From: Rhabdornis inornatus
Taxonomy: Eukaryota > Chordata > Aves > Passeriformes > Rhabdornithidae
NCBI GenBank assembly: GCA_013397075.1
Contig: VWZS01008147.1
Span: 189,657 to 253,656 of the forward strand
Direction of reading: 5' to 3'
Length of the DNA stretch: 64,000 bases
In this document: positions 1 to 12,900 of the stretch, piece after piece
Layout: the number at the start of each line of letters is the position of its first letter
Numbering within the stretch: the stretch's first letter is position 1
The notes under the pieces: model-generated
What the model saw: the letters and a program-made list of their open reading frames with translations, nothing else
What the model was told of the DNA's origin: nothing
The model's database searches: none
Position numbers and translations under genes: made by a program

Positions 1-2881
1 TCTCCTTCAGTGCCTCATATCAATCCCAATCTCCTTCCAGCCCTGTTACAAGATATCTGATCATATCTTTAAATAAAGATATCTGATGATACCTTTAATT
101 TAAAGAAATAAGCAAAATTTGGATCAGCATCTTCTGTCTGTCAGGCCCAAACTCCCATTATTCCTTTTCTCCCTCTGACTGGTAGTCAGTGCTATTAGTA
201 AGTGGTTCTTACCACTTACAAACCACTGAGGTAAAGCTCAAAAGGCAGAACACCTGGGAAATATGGATGAAAGGAATCAAATTAAGGTTTTTTCCAAACT
301 AAAATTCAGAGTACTTATTGCTGCTTCAGAAGCCACCACAGCAGTGCACACAAGGAACACAAACTAATGCATGTTCCTACCTCTCTCCACAGCCTGTACA
401 GTTCAAAACCCACCGCTGGTTTAAAAACAAATAGAACAAAAACCCGGGGGAAAATAAACACATGGTGTTAAAATGTAAGATTGGTGAAAGTGACTGTGGT
501 TTGACAGCCCTCGAGAGTGTTTATTCTTAGAATTAGACCAGCAGGAGCAGCAGTAGTGAAATTTCAAAGCCCTGGCTATCAGCGTGTCTCATCCCTGACC
601 TCATCTTCTCAGGGCCAGCTCCTGCAGGGATGTGGGATTGTCACTGCAGAGTCAAGTCATTTCAAGTCTTTCTGAGACACTGCTGTAAAACACCAATCCT
701 GGGAGTACTGTCAGTAAGTTCAGAGGAGATATTCTATTTCTAGACTGAGGAGGGCATGCAAGCTATGCACACTTCAGACAGTGAGACACTGAAAGTGTGA
801 GGTCAGTAAACATTTTAAATATGTAAGAATATCTCTCTGAATAGAGGAGGCCTAAAATCAATTCAGTTTGTCCACAATAAAATACAACAATTACAGCAGG
901 AACCTGTTACTATGTTCAGTAAATCTATTTGAAATTTTCTTCATTTCACATGAAGATTTTGCAAGACAGACTCCATGTGAATATGTGGATAGTAAAGATT
1001 GCAAAATCAGGGCAAGCTTCATTCAAAAAAAAAAATAAAATCAACTCAACAAAGACTCATCATTTCAATTTTGGCACTTGGTTCTCATGGTTAACCATGT
1101 GCACTGTTCAGCTGACATATCAGCTTCCTTATTTGAGCTTCCTGGCTGGCAGCCACTGTTTTATCATCATCCCTTTTGCTAGCAGGGATTTTCAATCTGA
1201 TCTAGAGTTTATAACCACCTGCTTAATTGTTTTGCTGAGCAAGAAATCTTTAGCTGTGTAATTCTATTTCCAGTAAAATACAGGACGTCATATATACTTA
1301 TATGACTATACTTATTTAATGATGGATATTAATTACCCAGATTTGGGGTAATTATTATAATTTAGAACATCACTTAATGTCCATAAGGGTTAAAAGCATC
1401 TTGAATTTTATTATGTGAGCTTCTGTTCAACAAAATTCAGTCACCAAAGAGATGCAGGTAACAAAAAGATGGTATGAAGGAAAAGTTGGCCAGCAGAACA
1501 TGCAGTTAGAGCAGAGTAACCACTGGGTTGTATTAAATCTTGTCTTTTGGAACACCATCCCAAGATATCACCTGTGTGTGTGAGTAAAACTGTGAGTGAA
1601 GTGATGATAGGCTACAGATTGTTTCCATTCTGAGGTGACTTTCTGATGGTAACCTGTCAGTAATGAGCAAAGATCATTAACTCCTATTTGTTGGAGAGCT
1701 GGGTGCAGGTGGGATGTGCTCAGACTGTTTAGTTCCTGACAAACCCATTTGTCATCACTTACAGCAATGGCCACAAGTGCCTGAAAAGCCTTTCTCACCT
1801 CAGCCAGTGGTCACCCGAGGTCAGAAAAACACATTTCTATTGGGAACTATCTGGAGCTAACATGTTGCTAAGGATTATCTGACTTGCCTGAGTCACAGAA
1901 ACAAATTTATTTATTAGGTGACAAAACATCAGATCATTCCAGCGTCCCCATGTGCTCACACAGCATGGGAGCCTCACCAGATCCTCTCCCAGTGTATCCC
2001 ACACAGCAAAGAGACAGACAAGTCCTGTCTGTGTCCTTGCCCTCCCCCAGAGGAAACAGAACATGTGTTAAGTACAGACGATCAGAGCAGCAACACAGTG
2101 TTAGATCAAAATCTGCCTTTCACTTTGCCCATCCAATTTTCCTGATTCAGGAATTCATGTAACTGGCAGAGAAAACTCTTAGATCGTCACGTAACTGACC
2201 TTTACAGTGTAGTCACAGAATTTCAGTCACTCCTCTTTTGAACATAATAAAAAGTACCAAAATGACATGTCATTTAGGGAAAAAAAAACACTTTTGCCTT
2301 GTTTTAGACCCTTCAAAAGAAATTTTCTTATTTTTGGTGCTTAGTTTGAGTGACAAATTCTCCTTTGGAAATGTCTGGATTATTGCCATAGATTCTCGTT
2401 ACCCTTTTATTTTAGAATTGAAGATCACTTGAGTATCTGTGCCCTCACGATAATAACACTTTCTTAGAAGTTGTCACCTTTTTAATCTATCACTCATCAT
2501 TCTGAGCATTGATAAAACTTCATGAAGCAACATTAATGTTATTAACTGAATGAACTGTTATTGTTATTATTGCTCTTGGATGCACAACCTCAGTTCATAT
2601 TGAAATATAGGATCTCTTTGAAGAAGTGCAGATCTAAAAGTCTTGCCCAAATTTTCTTCTCTTGCCTGTATTTTCTTCTTGAACTTACAAAATTAGGCAT
2701 CAAGCTGTGTCTGTATTACATCAGAGGTTACTGTTTAAAAGACAATTCATTCTTTAAAATGTGCCTGTAGCTATAGATCAAGATAAGCATAATTAATCAC
2801 TTGACAAAAAAAATACATTACAAACTAATTCCTGGCTAATCAATCTTGTCAGTGAGAACAGTTTACCAGCTTTTTAATTAC

Positions 2882-2894
2882 CTTTGTTATGCAA
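2882..2894 (+). promoter_or_regulatory. SOX-POU composite motif in EDN3 intron 1
   Basis: The sequence CTTTGTTATGCAA is seen here. It matches 13 of the 15 positions of the SOX/POU composite element (SOX half CTTTGTT, POU half ATGCAA); the last two bases differ. It sits in an AT-rich stretch (about 2780-2930) with several TAAT cores, which looks like a conserved non-coding element. Enhancer function is inference. Confidence 0.35.
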
Positions 2895-5699
2895 CGTTTG
2901 TCTACACCACATAATTGCATTATTCTCTTCTGACTTACCTGCCTTTCTTTAGGTCATCTTGTTTTCCACTTTCCCACTGTTCCCAGAATGAGACACTCAC
3001 TATATCCAAACAACACTGATGCTCTTCGTGGTCAGGACTAACAGCAGTGGTTCATAGTCAAGTATAAAGCAATACTCAAAACATGTGTGCAGAGATAATT
3101 TCTCATTTAATTGGCAAAAGCTGCAGGGAGTCAGAGGCTCCACATTCTGCAGTTTTTCACTTTTCTACAACTGTCACCCTGCTGATCTAAGTGGTTTCTC
3201 AGCAGGGATAGAAATAGACCTTCTATTGTCACTCTGCCTCCAACAGCTTCAATAAAAACTTTAACTGCTTTTCCAGAAAAGGAGGAGAGGCCATGACCAA
3301 GATTTGTTTTGAATATAGTACAACAATACTTAACAGCTCCTGTTGGGAAAAGCAGAAGAAACCGGAGGAGGAATTAAAGTTTGTCTTTAAAGTACAGAAG
3401 CAAGCAAAAGTAGCCTGAAAACACAAAGTTCTGAGGAATTTTTATGGGNAAAGAAGCCATTGAAAGGTTTGATGTAGGGGAAACAAAAGTAAATAAGCAA
3501 GAAAAATACCAGAATCAACAGATGTCAGGAAAACTTCTCCAAACTTTAACACCAACTTTCTGGCCTCTTACTGTGTGTATGATCCTCCAGGTTGCACTGG
3601 AGCCAAATTTCTAGTAAACATAAAAACTTTCCACAACATGTGTACAAGAGCAACATAAAAACCCCTTTTACAAACAGCCAGTCTGTACACACCCAGTGGT
3701 TGCTTCCATTTCAAAGAAGTAGTGTAACTTGCTCAGGATATGGAATTGCCCAGGCAGGCCTGGTTCCCCTCATCCACATCCAGAAGAACCTCTTGACTTC
3801 CTGAGATATTTTTCCAAATCAATTACCAGAGCAGAATTAGTGCCTGTTCATGGCACATGACATCTTAAATCCTGCTCCTGTCGCACTGAAATGGTTCAAA
3901 ATATCCAATACGCTTAATTTAATGTTTACCTCTGCCCCGGGAGCATTCCTAGGAAGAATCCTGGGATTTTTGAAAGTCACAACTGCACTGTTTCAGTGAG
4001 AGTTTTGTACCACAGCAAAGCTGCCCAGTTCAGACAGAGTCCAGAAAATTCAGTCCCTGCTGGACTAATTCCAGACTAATTTCACCATCATCCACCCACT
4101 CTTTGTCAATCTCAGAGGGCTCCCAGAATCCCAATTCACCCGGTTCCAATAGTGTTGTTAGGTTATACAAGTTCATGTCTTTGGAGCTAAAAATGTATTA
4201 TTCTGCATGAAAAATTAATATTGAAATTGAGTGTATTCATTCCATGGTTTGCATAGAAACGTCCCAGCACATGGCATAAAAATTATATAAAAAGAATTTC
4301 CTAGTCCTCACGTTAAATCATTTCAGGTTAACCTATATCCAGTGGGGGTAGATTTTACAGATCTGAGAGATTTGCTGCTATTTTATGTACAACTGACTTC
4401 AGTTAAGAAAACAAAGACTTAGAACCCCAACTGCTTGATGTGTGGATTATTATACAGGCTTCATTGCCAATTCTATGGGTATCACGAAAACGTTATATGC
4501 TTTATTTTCTAATTTTTTGTTCTTTCTTTTGTGATATTGGCACAAAACTTTCATGTAGGAAAACTCTCCATGTCACTGAATTAATGCACACTAAATAATT
4601 TTGGCACTGGAATGAAAATTGTAAGTCCTGTAGACTTAAAACAGCATACCCTGGGAAAAAAAAAAAGGTGTGTTTATAATTAGCAGAAGTCTATTTATTC
4701 AGTGTGTAGGGGAAAAGGAATGCCATTCCCCCATTTTCACTGGCGAGCTCTGACTTAAATTTACTGAGTCATAAATATTTGGCTAAAATAACCCTAAGTA
4801 ATCCTGAGGTGGATTAGTGCAGGTATGGAACTCGAAGAATTGAATGACTTGTGTGAGTACAAGATACTTACAGGTTGGTAGAAGTTCAAGAGACGTCATC
4901 AGACATGGCCTCTAGCCAGGACACACACGTGAATTTACAAATTAAGTGCCCTAACCCCCATTTGACTTAACCTAGTTTATTGCTACTTTCTATTTGACTA
5001 CTCCTTTTGTTATTTTAATCTCATTACAAGCTTTGCAATCGATTCAAAGGCAGGTCTGAATCATTGCAACTGTTCCCAGACTGTAGTTCACTGGAATACT
5101 TGGTGGTATGTGTAGAAGTTCACATCACAGTCAGAAGAACTTTAATTCTTGAAGTCATTTGTTTACAGGTTCACCTGATCTCCTGATTATTTTTGTACTG
5201 AACTGATCGTGGTTGCTGCAGGATGCTATTAGCCTTTGAGAATCTTTACAAATCTGAAGTCTGTTTTGGTTACTTAGCAAGACAGGATACATACAGTGGT
5301 GTAGGAAAAGGAGGCCTCTAACCTTTAGGATGTAGGCAAAGTGTCACTCTTCCTGGATGCTTTCTTCCCATTAAGCACTGTCAGTACAGACAGCAGAGCA
5401 GCTTTTCTGCACGTGTGCTGCACCCCCACCGCCCTGTGTGGAGCTCAGAACTTCCAGAGAAAACGGCTTCAAGATGTGTTTTTATTACGAGTTGAAACAA
5501 AAGCTTGTGTTTCCACAGAGCACGGTTGTAAAAAAAACTTCCTTTGGTAACACCTTAAAATCTGGCATATTGAATTTTTCGAACATGATCTTAACGTCTC
5601 GGTATTTTTCCACATTCATTTGTGTCAAAACTAGTGCAGTTACACGCACACACTCCGTTCTTGCTCTCCCAGCGGGTGAGTTGTTAGCAGCAGATTTCT

Positions 5700-6110
5700 C
5701 GTGGGAAATCCGCGCTTTTCCCTCCTGCTCCCCGTGCCCGGCACACCGCGCTCCCCGTGGCGGTGCGGGGGTCCGGGGCCGGGCAGGTGCCGGCGCTGCG
5801 GGTGCTCGGGGGGCTGCGCTGGGCTCCCCCCGTCCCGCCCTGACCCCGCCGGGGCCGGCCCCGCCTCCGGCTCCCCCCCGCCCGCTCCGTGCCCGCGGGG
5901 TNCGCCGGCAGCGCGGAGCGGGGCCGGGGCAGCGCGGACCCTGCAACAGCCGCGCTCAGTTCCCGGCAGCTCCCGGAGCCGCGACCCCGCACACCCCCCA
6001 CCCCCGAGCCGGCCCCGAGCCATCCCCGCTCCCTGCGGAGTCCCGGGAGCACCGTTATGTTTGTGTCCGCCCCGGGCTGCAGCGCCAGCCCGCCGGGCTT
6101 GGGTTAAACC
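5700..6110. promoter_or_regulatory. GC-rich CpG block inside EDN3 intron 1
   Basis: About 400 bases of very GC- and CpG-rich sequence lie immediately downstream (in the EDN3 sense) of the exon 1 donor. It contains many GGGGC/CCCCG runs and one ambiguous base at 5902. It is probably part of the EDN3 CpG island and could hold an alternative promoter or first exon. Long frames run through it on both strands because stop codons are rare in GC-rich DNA; none resembles a known protein. Confidence 0.5.
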
Positions 6111-6260
6111 CACGGACGGCCAAAGGATGGCTTTGGCGTCTGGTTCTTCACAGCGCACCGGAGTGGGCTGCTGCTTACAGCCTTTTGGAAGGAGGCGAAA
6201 AAAAAAAAAGGCAACAAAAAAGTCCACCCAGCCTTTCTTTGTGTGCATGCGTGGAAGTGG

Positions 6261-6283
6261 GCAAAGAAAGAAAGAAAGAAATT
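6261..6283. repeat. Short GAAA microsatellite
   Basis: Several AAAG/GAAA tetranucleotide units lie just inside EDN3 intron 1, beside the exon 1 donor. On the minus strand this reads as a CTTT pyrimidine tract. Confidence 0.7.
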
Positions 6284-6291
6284 CACGTTAC

Positions 6292-6343
6292 CTGCAGTCG
6301 ACGTAATCGTAAGTCCAAAGAGGAACAATAAACCCAGCTCCAT
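6292..6343 (-). CDS. EDN3: EDN3 coding exon 1: endothelin-3 precursor signal peptide (partial gene)
   Basis: The ATG at 6343 opens a frame reading MELGLLFLFGLTITSTA, then the first base of a glycine codon, then a GT donor (CTGCAG|GTAACG). Seventeen codons plus one base give a phase-1 junction. The peptide has a short polar start, a leucine-rich hydrophobic core and a small-residue end (T-S-T-A-G), so it is a secretory signal peptide. It closely resembles the first residues of human preproendothelin-3 as I remember them. Endothelin-3 is cut by furin and endothelin-converting enzyme to a 21-residue peptide that signals through EDNRB in enteric neural crest and melanocyte precursors. A CpG-rich promoter and the gene order (next to ZNF831, same strand) support the call. 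The ATG context is weak (T at -3, G at +4). The mature-peptide exons are not in the window. Confidence 0.8.
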
Positions 6344-6640
6344 TAAACCCAAATTGCACGCTGGTTAACTGCAGGCAAAGGTGAACTGCAGGCGCGACTG
6401 AACCGTTCCAGGAGGAATCACTTCAGGTTGGAGGCAGGGAATATCCTGGGGCTGGCGGCACACGCTGCTCCCGGGAGTTAGCTCCCACACGGAGGTGTGA
6501 TTAGCGCTTCTCCCTCGCAGTTAATTTCCTCCAGTGCAGACTTAGTCCTGAAGGGGAGAGTGTTGTCAAAAGAAGGGAAGATCCATCGCTTGGCTTTTCC
6601 CACACACACCTCCCACCCCACCCCCAAATCTGATCAGCAA
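6344..6640 (-). promoter_or_regulatory. EDN3: EDN3 5' UTR and proximal promoter (extent inferred)
   Basis: This is the sequence directly upstream of the EDN3 start on the minus strand. It is moderately GC-rich and lies between the start codon and a second CpG cluster. I see no clear TATAAA box in the minus-strand reading, and the transcription start cannot be placed. Confidence 0.45.
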
Positions 6641-6830
6641 CCGGAGCTGCTGTTTTCCAGCTGCAGACGCCTCCCACCCGCCGACAGCTGCCGGCCTCCC
6701 CCGGGGCGCGGGCCGGGGGCGGGCACGGCCCCGCACCGCCCCCGCTCCGCTCCGCTCCCCCCGGCAGGTAACAGCCGGGATAGGGCAGCACATCCTCCCG
6801 GGAGCGCCAGGGGAGGCACAGCCTGCACGG
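6640..6830. promoter_or_regulatory. CpG-rich cluster upstream of EDN3
   Basis: Dense CpG with GGGGCG/CCGCCC runs of the SP1 type lies about 300-490 bp upstream of the EDN3 start codon. It is the likely core of the EDN3 CpG-island promoter. Frames on both strands are by-products of the base composition. Confidence 0.55.
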
Positions 6831-6983
6831 CTGCTCATGCTGCTCGGAGTGCATCGCTCGTGAATGACCCGAGCCTGTTGCTCCGCGTTTGATTCCAGGA
6901 GGAGCCGCTTGTGTGATAAAAACGCAGCTTTTTGAGTCAAAGCTGGGCCACAGATTTGGGAGTTGTTTGGGGCTTTTTTTCAT

Positions 6984-9900
6984 CCCCTCCCCAAGACTCT
7001 ACCACTGATTTCCCTGGGTGAAATTAAGTGAATATACCAATTTATTAATACTTTTTCCCCCACTTACCTATGAGCACCTCTTTGCAGGCAAAGCCACCTA
7101 GAGTGCAACACTTAAGACAAATTTCATATTGTGTGAAATACCTGATAGCTGGGCCTAGAAGTACACTCAAGCCTGTGGCCCCATTTTCTATTATATCAGC
7201 TATTAAGTGATAATAGGTAAGGGTTTAAGATAACTGTCTATATCTTTTCTTACAGTAGTATGTGTAGTATATCCTGTTATGGGAAACAGGTTATAGAGAG
7301 CACATGGAGAAAGGTTGCAAACTTAATTGTGGATATTTAAAATCAGAATGTAATGTTTCATTTAACAATCTTTCAGTACTAGCAGAAAGCGCTATAGCCA
7401 ATATTTCTTTTATGTATCACGTCAATTTAACATGTTCACTAAAGTTTGGTTTGTGAGTACAAAACTGCTTGGAGGATCACCCAGGAGTTATCTAAGTGAG
7501 GAACATTGTTCTCTACCACCTCACATTTTTCTCCAGCCCTGCCCCCGACTCCAGCTTCTGGTGTGGACTATCCAGTAACACTTGTAAAGAAACCTCATTA
7601 AGATGTCATGTTTTGTCAGCTTGTCAAGCCTTGCCTTTTGTCAGTGCCTGAGGACTGAGAGTTTTGTAGGGGACCATATTCCCAGCTTGTCACAAAAGCA
7701 CGATGGTCACCAGGCAGGGCAATAGCCTCAAGTGAGTCCACAGCTCTCTCTGGAAATTTAAATTGCTTTTTTTTCCACACAATTTGTGCAAATTACAAGA
7801 TGTTCTCATTATTGATACAAGGGAGAGTAGAACCCCTGTAAATTACTAAATTCAACAGTATATTGAAGCTAATGCTTGAGGTGGGAAAGAGGTATTTGCT
7901 CACCTTTAGGGATGAGGAACTGCAGTGACCTGAATGTTTGTAGCCTTTGTTTTGCTGGGTTGGGGGTCTGTGTGTGTTCAAGTCCTGCTCCCCAGGCATC
8001 AGCAGAGTTACAGTTCAGCCTTACAGTTCTATGGGTGCTCTGTTTTGAAAAATATTATGACAAAACATCTCTGAAAAACCAAATTGGTTTGAAGTTATTT
8101 CCATTTCTTATATATCTAGAAAAAAATTAATTGCTTCCGATCAGGAAGTTCTAGATATCGTACCCTTGTGCTGTTGGATGCAGGATAGATTTTGCCAAGT
8201 GCTTCTGATTGCATTTTAACGTATCGGGAAAAGAAAAAGAAGATTTATTGTGCAGTTACTGTTTAGCAGAGCACTGAGTGAGTAGGAAGTACTGGTTACA
8301 TGCTGCAGGTATTGTAAGTAACAATGACACGAGTCTAAATTCTGATTCATTAATTTCATTTTCCTTATTGCAACTGTTACTCATTTTTATAATAATGATG
8401 CAAATTTATCATAGAAATGAGAGCTATGTAACTGGATCATACATATAGATATGTTATAACAAACAAAAGTTGTGTCATGTGTGAGCTGATTTAACAACAT
8501 TTTCCTAAAAAATATTGTTGTTTTCTACATGAAATTTTGAAGGCGTCTTCTACATTGCTTTACTTTTTCTTCCATGTATTTTTTAATCTCTGAAGAGCCA
8601 GGGGAGACCATATCAGTAGCCAGTGCTGTGCAAACAAAAGGAGTAATAAAATAAATTCTTAAATCAGCTACCAGTGCTCAGAAATTAAGGGCAAGGGTTT
8701 GGTCAAATGACCTCATGTAAGCTTTAGGAGAAGATAAGACAGACTCTACAGGAAGAAAGATACTCTCATCAAAGGAATTAATACTCCTGGTACTGTAGGC
8801 CTGATTCTCATTTACATTGATTATCAAATTGTTTGGGTCATGTATAACCTGATGACTTGAGAATTTTTTGTTTCATAAATACGGCACTCTCAAAACAGGA
8901 AAGCTGGTTAAGGAAATAGCAACAAATAAATTTTAAAAATCCAGGGTCTGTTTTGATTTGGGATAAGAAATAAAAGATATCTGGATACCATTGTCAGTGA
9001 TATTCATATATGATGCAGAACAGTTCTGTAAATCTATTTAATTATTATATTTTCATTTAGTTAAAAAAAAAAGTGGTAGCCTTGAAGGTAGCAGGCAGAG
9101 ATTGGAAGCCAACAGATCTAATTCATAGTATTTTTCAACTTTTCCTTTAAAATTGTTTTGACTTCGTAGATTCCATTTTCTTTTCCAGTTTCAAGATCTT
9201 TAGGGTGGATGGGTACTTTGCATAAATCTTGAGAGCCATATACAAGATGTGTAGAGTTAATCCCTCTCTTTATACCTTCAGTCTTCCCAGTTCCAACGCT
9301 TCCCTTCCTGCCCTTGTGCAGCCCAGCCTGGCAGTGCTGAGAGCGCCAGCTCTTCTCTCCCAGACAATGGGAATTCCCCAGTCCTGGGACACTTCCTCAT
9401 TCTTAGGGCCACCCAGGCAGCTGAAGAAAGACAATCAGCAGATCTGCCTCATTGCTGGGTATAAATATTGTGTATTTGAGAACTTCTGATTGAATGGAGG
9501 GAGAATAATCTCAGGGATGAGGTCAAGGCTGAAGGAGTCCTGGAATGTGGAGCAGCTGAAACAGATGATGTTAAGGAAAGTAAGCTCAGATTCCAGATTT
9601 TATATGCGAAAACCCTGGGCTGCCATTTCAATTAGGAACATAATCTTGGGTTTGTTTAGGACTCCTCTGCCCCTTGTATCCCTGTTTTATACATCCACTC
9701 CTATGATTGTGGGGCAATCAGAGCCCCCAGCAGTAATTCCACAGCATTTAACCTTCATCATACAGGTGACTACACAAAGCAGTTGTGAGTTACAAAGAAG
9801 TTCCAGATGTGTTTAAGTAAAGTTGGTTACTGAGAGAAACCACTTTAAAAGCTGAGTTCCTAGGATGTATTTACACGAGTAATAAAGCCTGTAGTTAAAA

Positions 9901-12900
9901 GGTAGGGTAAGGTTTCAGCAGCAGTGCAGGATTTTTTGGCTCTGATGCCTGTTCTTACAGCTTCACAGCAAGTCAGGAGGAAAGCCTGATCAATATAGAT
10001 ATGGTACTAAATAAAGACAACCAATCTAGTACTTTATAAACCATTCATATCTCTTTTCCCACCCTCTTGCTTCCTTCTTAGTCACCGTGTTCTTTAGTGT
10101 TATTGAAAGAACAGGTCATATTAAGCTGCAAACACTCTGTTTAGTAGCACACTCTGCATCACTCTCACATAGCAAGCCACTTCATAGTGGTTGCTGATGG
10201 AAAAATGTGGTTGGAAAAATGTGCTGAAACCAGTAGGTTCTCAAGAAAACCTTATCTTCTGATTATTATTTGTTACTTTTTGCTGGAGTTCTATAGGCAG
10301 AAAGCTGAAGTTAATCTTGTCTCCCCTTGCGTTTCAGACAGCCCCATTCAGAGCCCTTTGATGTCAGTGCAAAGAATCCCATTTTTAGTGGCCTTTGAAC
10401 CAGATGTAGTAAAAGGGCAACTGAGCATTTGTAGGGGTTGCAACTGGGTAACTTGCTTAAAGGAGGAGAGTTCGGATACTGATTTCTGTTTTCCCAATTT
10501 TTTTTATTACTTTTAGTATTTATATACCATTAAGAGTAATGTAGATACTTGGTAAACAGTGAAGAGAACTAATGCCTCAGCTCTGACTGTGTTTCACTTT
10601 ATTTAGATAAAAACAAAGTAAAGAAGGAGCTCTGTGGCCTGTTTTTCAGCCACGCTAATTTAATGATTGTTACAGCTATTGTGAAATTTAGGAAGGAGTT
10701 TGCATAAGATAACATACCCTGCTGTTGTAATGTACTGGAGACAGGGCTCAGATCTCTGGATAAGGAATGCTGCAAAAATCCTAAGTGTTATTACCACTAC
10801 ACACTACTCTCCACAGGATCTGAACCTGACCTCCCTTCCTTGATCCAAACAATCTCTGTCTTTGTAAAAATAACAGGCTTCAACAGGAAGAGAATTTTCT
10901 ATAATTATTACATGAAACAGTTCTTTTCCTTCACATTTATTCATCGTTTGGCATGTTACTGAACAAAGAGAATTCCATATCAAAATGTGATCAATCTGAA
11001 TACTTACTGTGTTTGTGAAGAATGGACAGGGAGCTGCCAGCAAATAAGAAGCTGGAGGTGAAAAACTGAGGTGGTTGTCTTGCCAAAAGAACTTCCCACA
11101 TTTAAAAATGAGCAGGGACTTGGGAGGGACAGCTTGTTTCTGGAGGTGCAATGGCAGGGAAGAAAACTCGAGCACCAAAACAAATCATTTTGAGCAGAAG
11201 CCAGTCTGGAGGGTGGTGTGGAGAGGGAGGGAGTGGTGTGCATGCACAAGCATTTGGGTCTGGCCTGGTTTTCCTTCCTCAGCAGACTGGTAGGAAGCTT
11301 GTGGTCAATCATTTGTAGTGTCAGTGGCTGGGGGAGTCTGGAGTCTTGGGAGGAGAGGGAGGTGTAAAGATAAGCTGGAGGAAGGGGGCTTGAGGCTGGG
11401 GATGTCCCCAAAGCTATGGCTGACCCTCAGGTTATTATACAAGAAGTGAAATCCGTGTGCTTCTCTGACAGCTCCTCCTTGGGGGCTCCCGTTCTTGGAG
11501 CTGAAGTCTGCCTGGATGCCTTTGAAGAGGTGCGGTTTTTTTATATTTGTTGGAAAACCAAAGGACCAAAGCCCTGAATTCACTGTCCTGCCTGGAGCAG
11601 AGCCTGCAGGGAGGGGTGCCCTGGGCTGCTGGAGAGGTGAGTGCTGGCCAGTGCCACTGCTGTGCTCTGGGAGCTGATGGAACAACGGTGGGGGTACTTT
11701 ATACAGCTCTCTTTGAGCAGAGATGCAGCAGCTTGGGTGGAATAAAAGCCTAAAGGTTGTGCTGCAAATCATGTGGTTCATAGCCCTTCTGGCTGTGAAG
11801 AGCTTTACAACATCTGCTGGCTTTTAATTAAGAACACGAATTTTGCAGAAAAGCTTGGCCTCTCTGGGTTCTGATGATTCCTTTTTGCCTGGTTAGGCAC
11901 TTTTGGGGCTTTTCTCTTGCTGTGGCTCTGTGATGTGACCTGCAGGTGACTGCAAGTATTAAAAATACCCTGTGTTGGAGCCATGATAGGCAGGAATATC
12001 TATTTACAAATCCATAGGTGAGACGGATGTTTTCTAACAGGCAGTCTTGTTACATAATAAGGGCAGTCTGGAGGAAAGCTTAATATAATACGTGGTACAA
12101 AAAAATGTGCACATCGATGGCAAAAACCTGATTTATTGTATATGATGTGCCCAGGTGGACCAGACTGTTAATGTACAGCAGTCAGAATACTGTGTGATAA
12201 TAATTTATTCACCTATATAAAAACCAAACAGGCTGGTCATAACCAGCTTTATTCTGTAGCAAATCTCCTCTTCAAATTTGTACTTAACATTTGTAAGACA
12301 TTAATGCTTCTGGTGCTGCCTTGTAGTATAAAGAAAAGTTCTGCAGCAGTTACCAGCTACTAAAGAAGTTAATGACTCCTTATTGCAACTTCTTGGTAAA
12401 TCCAATTTTTAAGACAAATACAGGTCTGACCATTTCTTTTTTGGGAGGATCCACAGCTGACACTCATCAGTTTAGCAACAACTTTGACACCATGTTTGAA
12501 TATATAACCTTTCCTCTCCCCACGTAACTTATCTCTCACTAAGAAAAGACTTTCAGAGAGAAATAAACAAGTGTCTGCCTGTATGAACTAGTAAAGGGAA
12601 AATAAAATGAAAAATGAACTTGTATTATTTAAACAGTGTGACATGACAAACTGCAAGTGCTGCTCACACCTAGCCCTCTGAGAGCAGCTTGCTTTGTTGA
12701 TAAGCTTTGATTGAACCTGAACCTTTAGTTCCTGAACCTATTTTTGTGAATAAATTGCATTTTGCAATGGCATGATATTATAATCCTCCAGATTTGTCGG
12801 GGTGAGACCACACAAATGTCTGTACACAAAGACAAAGCCAAGCTGGGCATCAGTGTTGTGAGTGATCTGCCAGCCCTGTGGGATTATTCCAGTTTGGTGC

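Larger units (their letters stand above)
1..6291 (-). other. EDN3: EDN3 intron 1 (partial, inferred)
   Basis: This stretch follows the EDN3 exon 1 splice donor on the minus strand and runs off the left edge. I looked on the minus strand for the endothelin exon (paired cysteines followed by a CHLDIIW-like block) and did not find it, so the mature-peptide exon is inferred to lie left of the window. Most of the stretch is AT-rich DNA without convincing reading frames. Features seen inside are a SOX-POU composite site at 2882-2894, single Ns at 3449 and 5902, a GC-rich core at about 5700-6110 and a GAAA microsatellite next to the donor. The intron assignment is inference from exon 1. Confidence 0.6.

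Noticed and set aside
3229..3426. A cysteine-containing minus-strand frame as the endothelin mature-peptide exon
   Set aside because: The cysteine spacing and surrounding residues do not fit the endothelin pattern, and there is no dibasic cleavage site or HLDIIW-like end.
4325..4350. Weak similarity on the minus strand to the endothelin HLDI codons
   Set aside because: Only a few bases match, with a stop codon in the relevant frame.
5438..6352. Frames of 122-297 codons on both strands across the EDN3 CpG island
   Set aside because: They are by-products of GC-rich DNA with few stops, and low-complexity in Pro/Arg/Gly/Ala. Only the 17-codon EDN3 signal-peptide exon is recognisable.
11004..11781. 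Overlapping minus-strand frames of 135 and 158 codons
   Set aside because: No recognisable domain, no convincing splice signals and Ser/Pro-rich chance composition.
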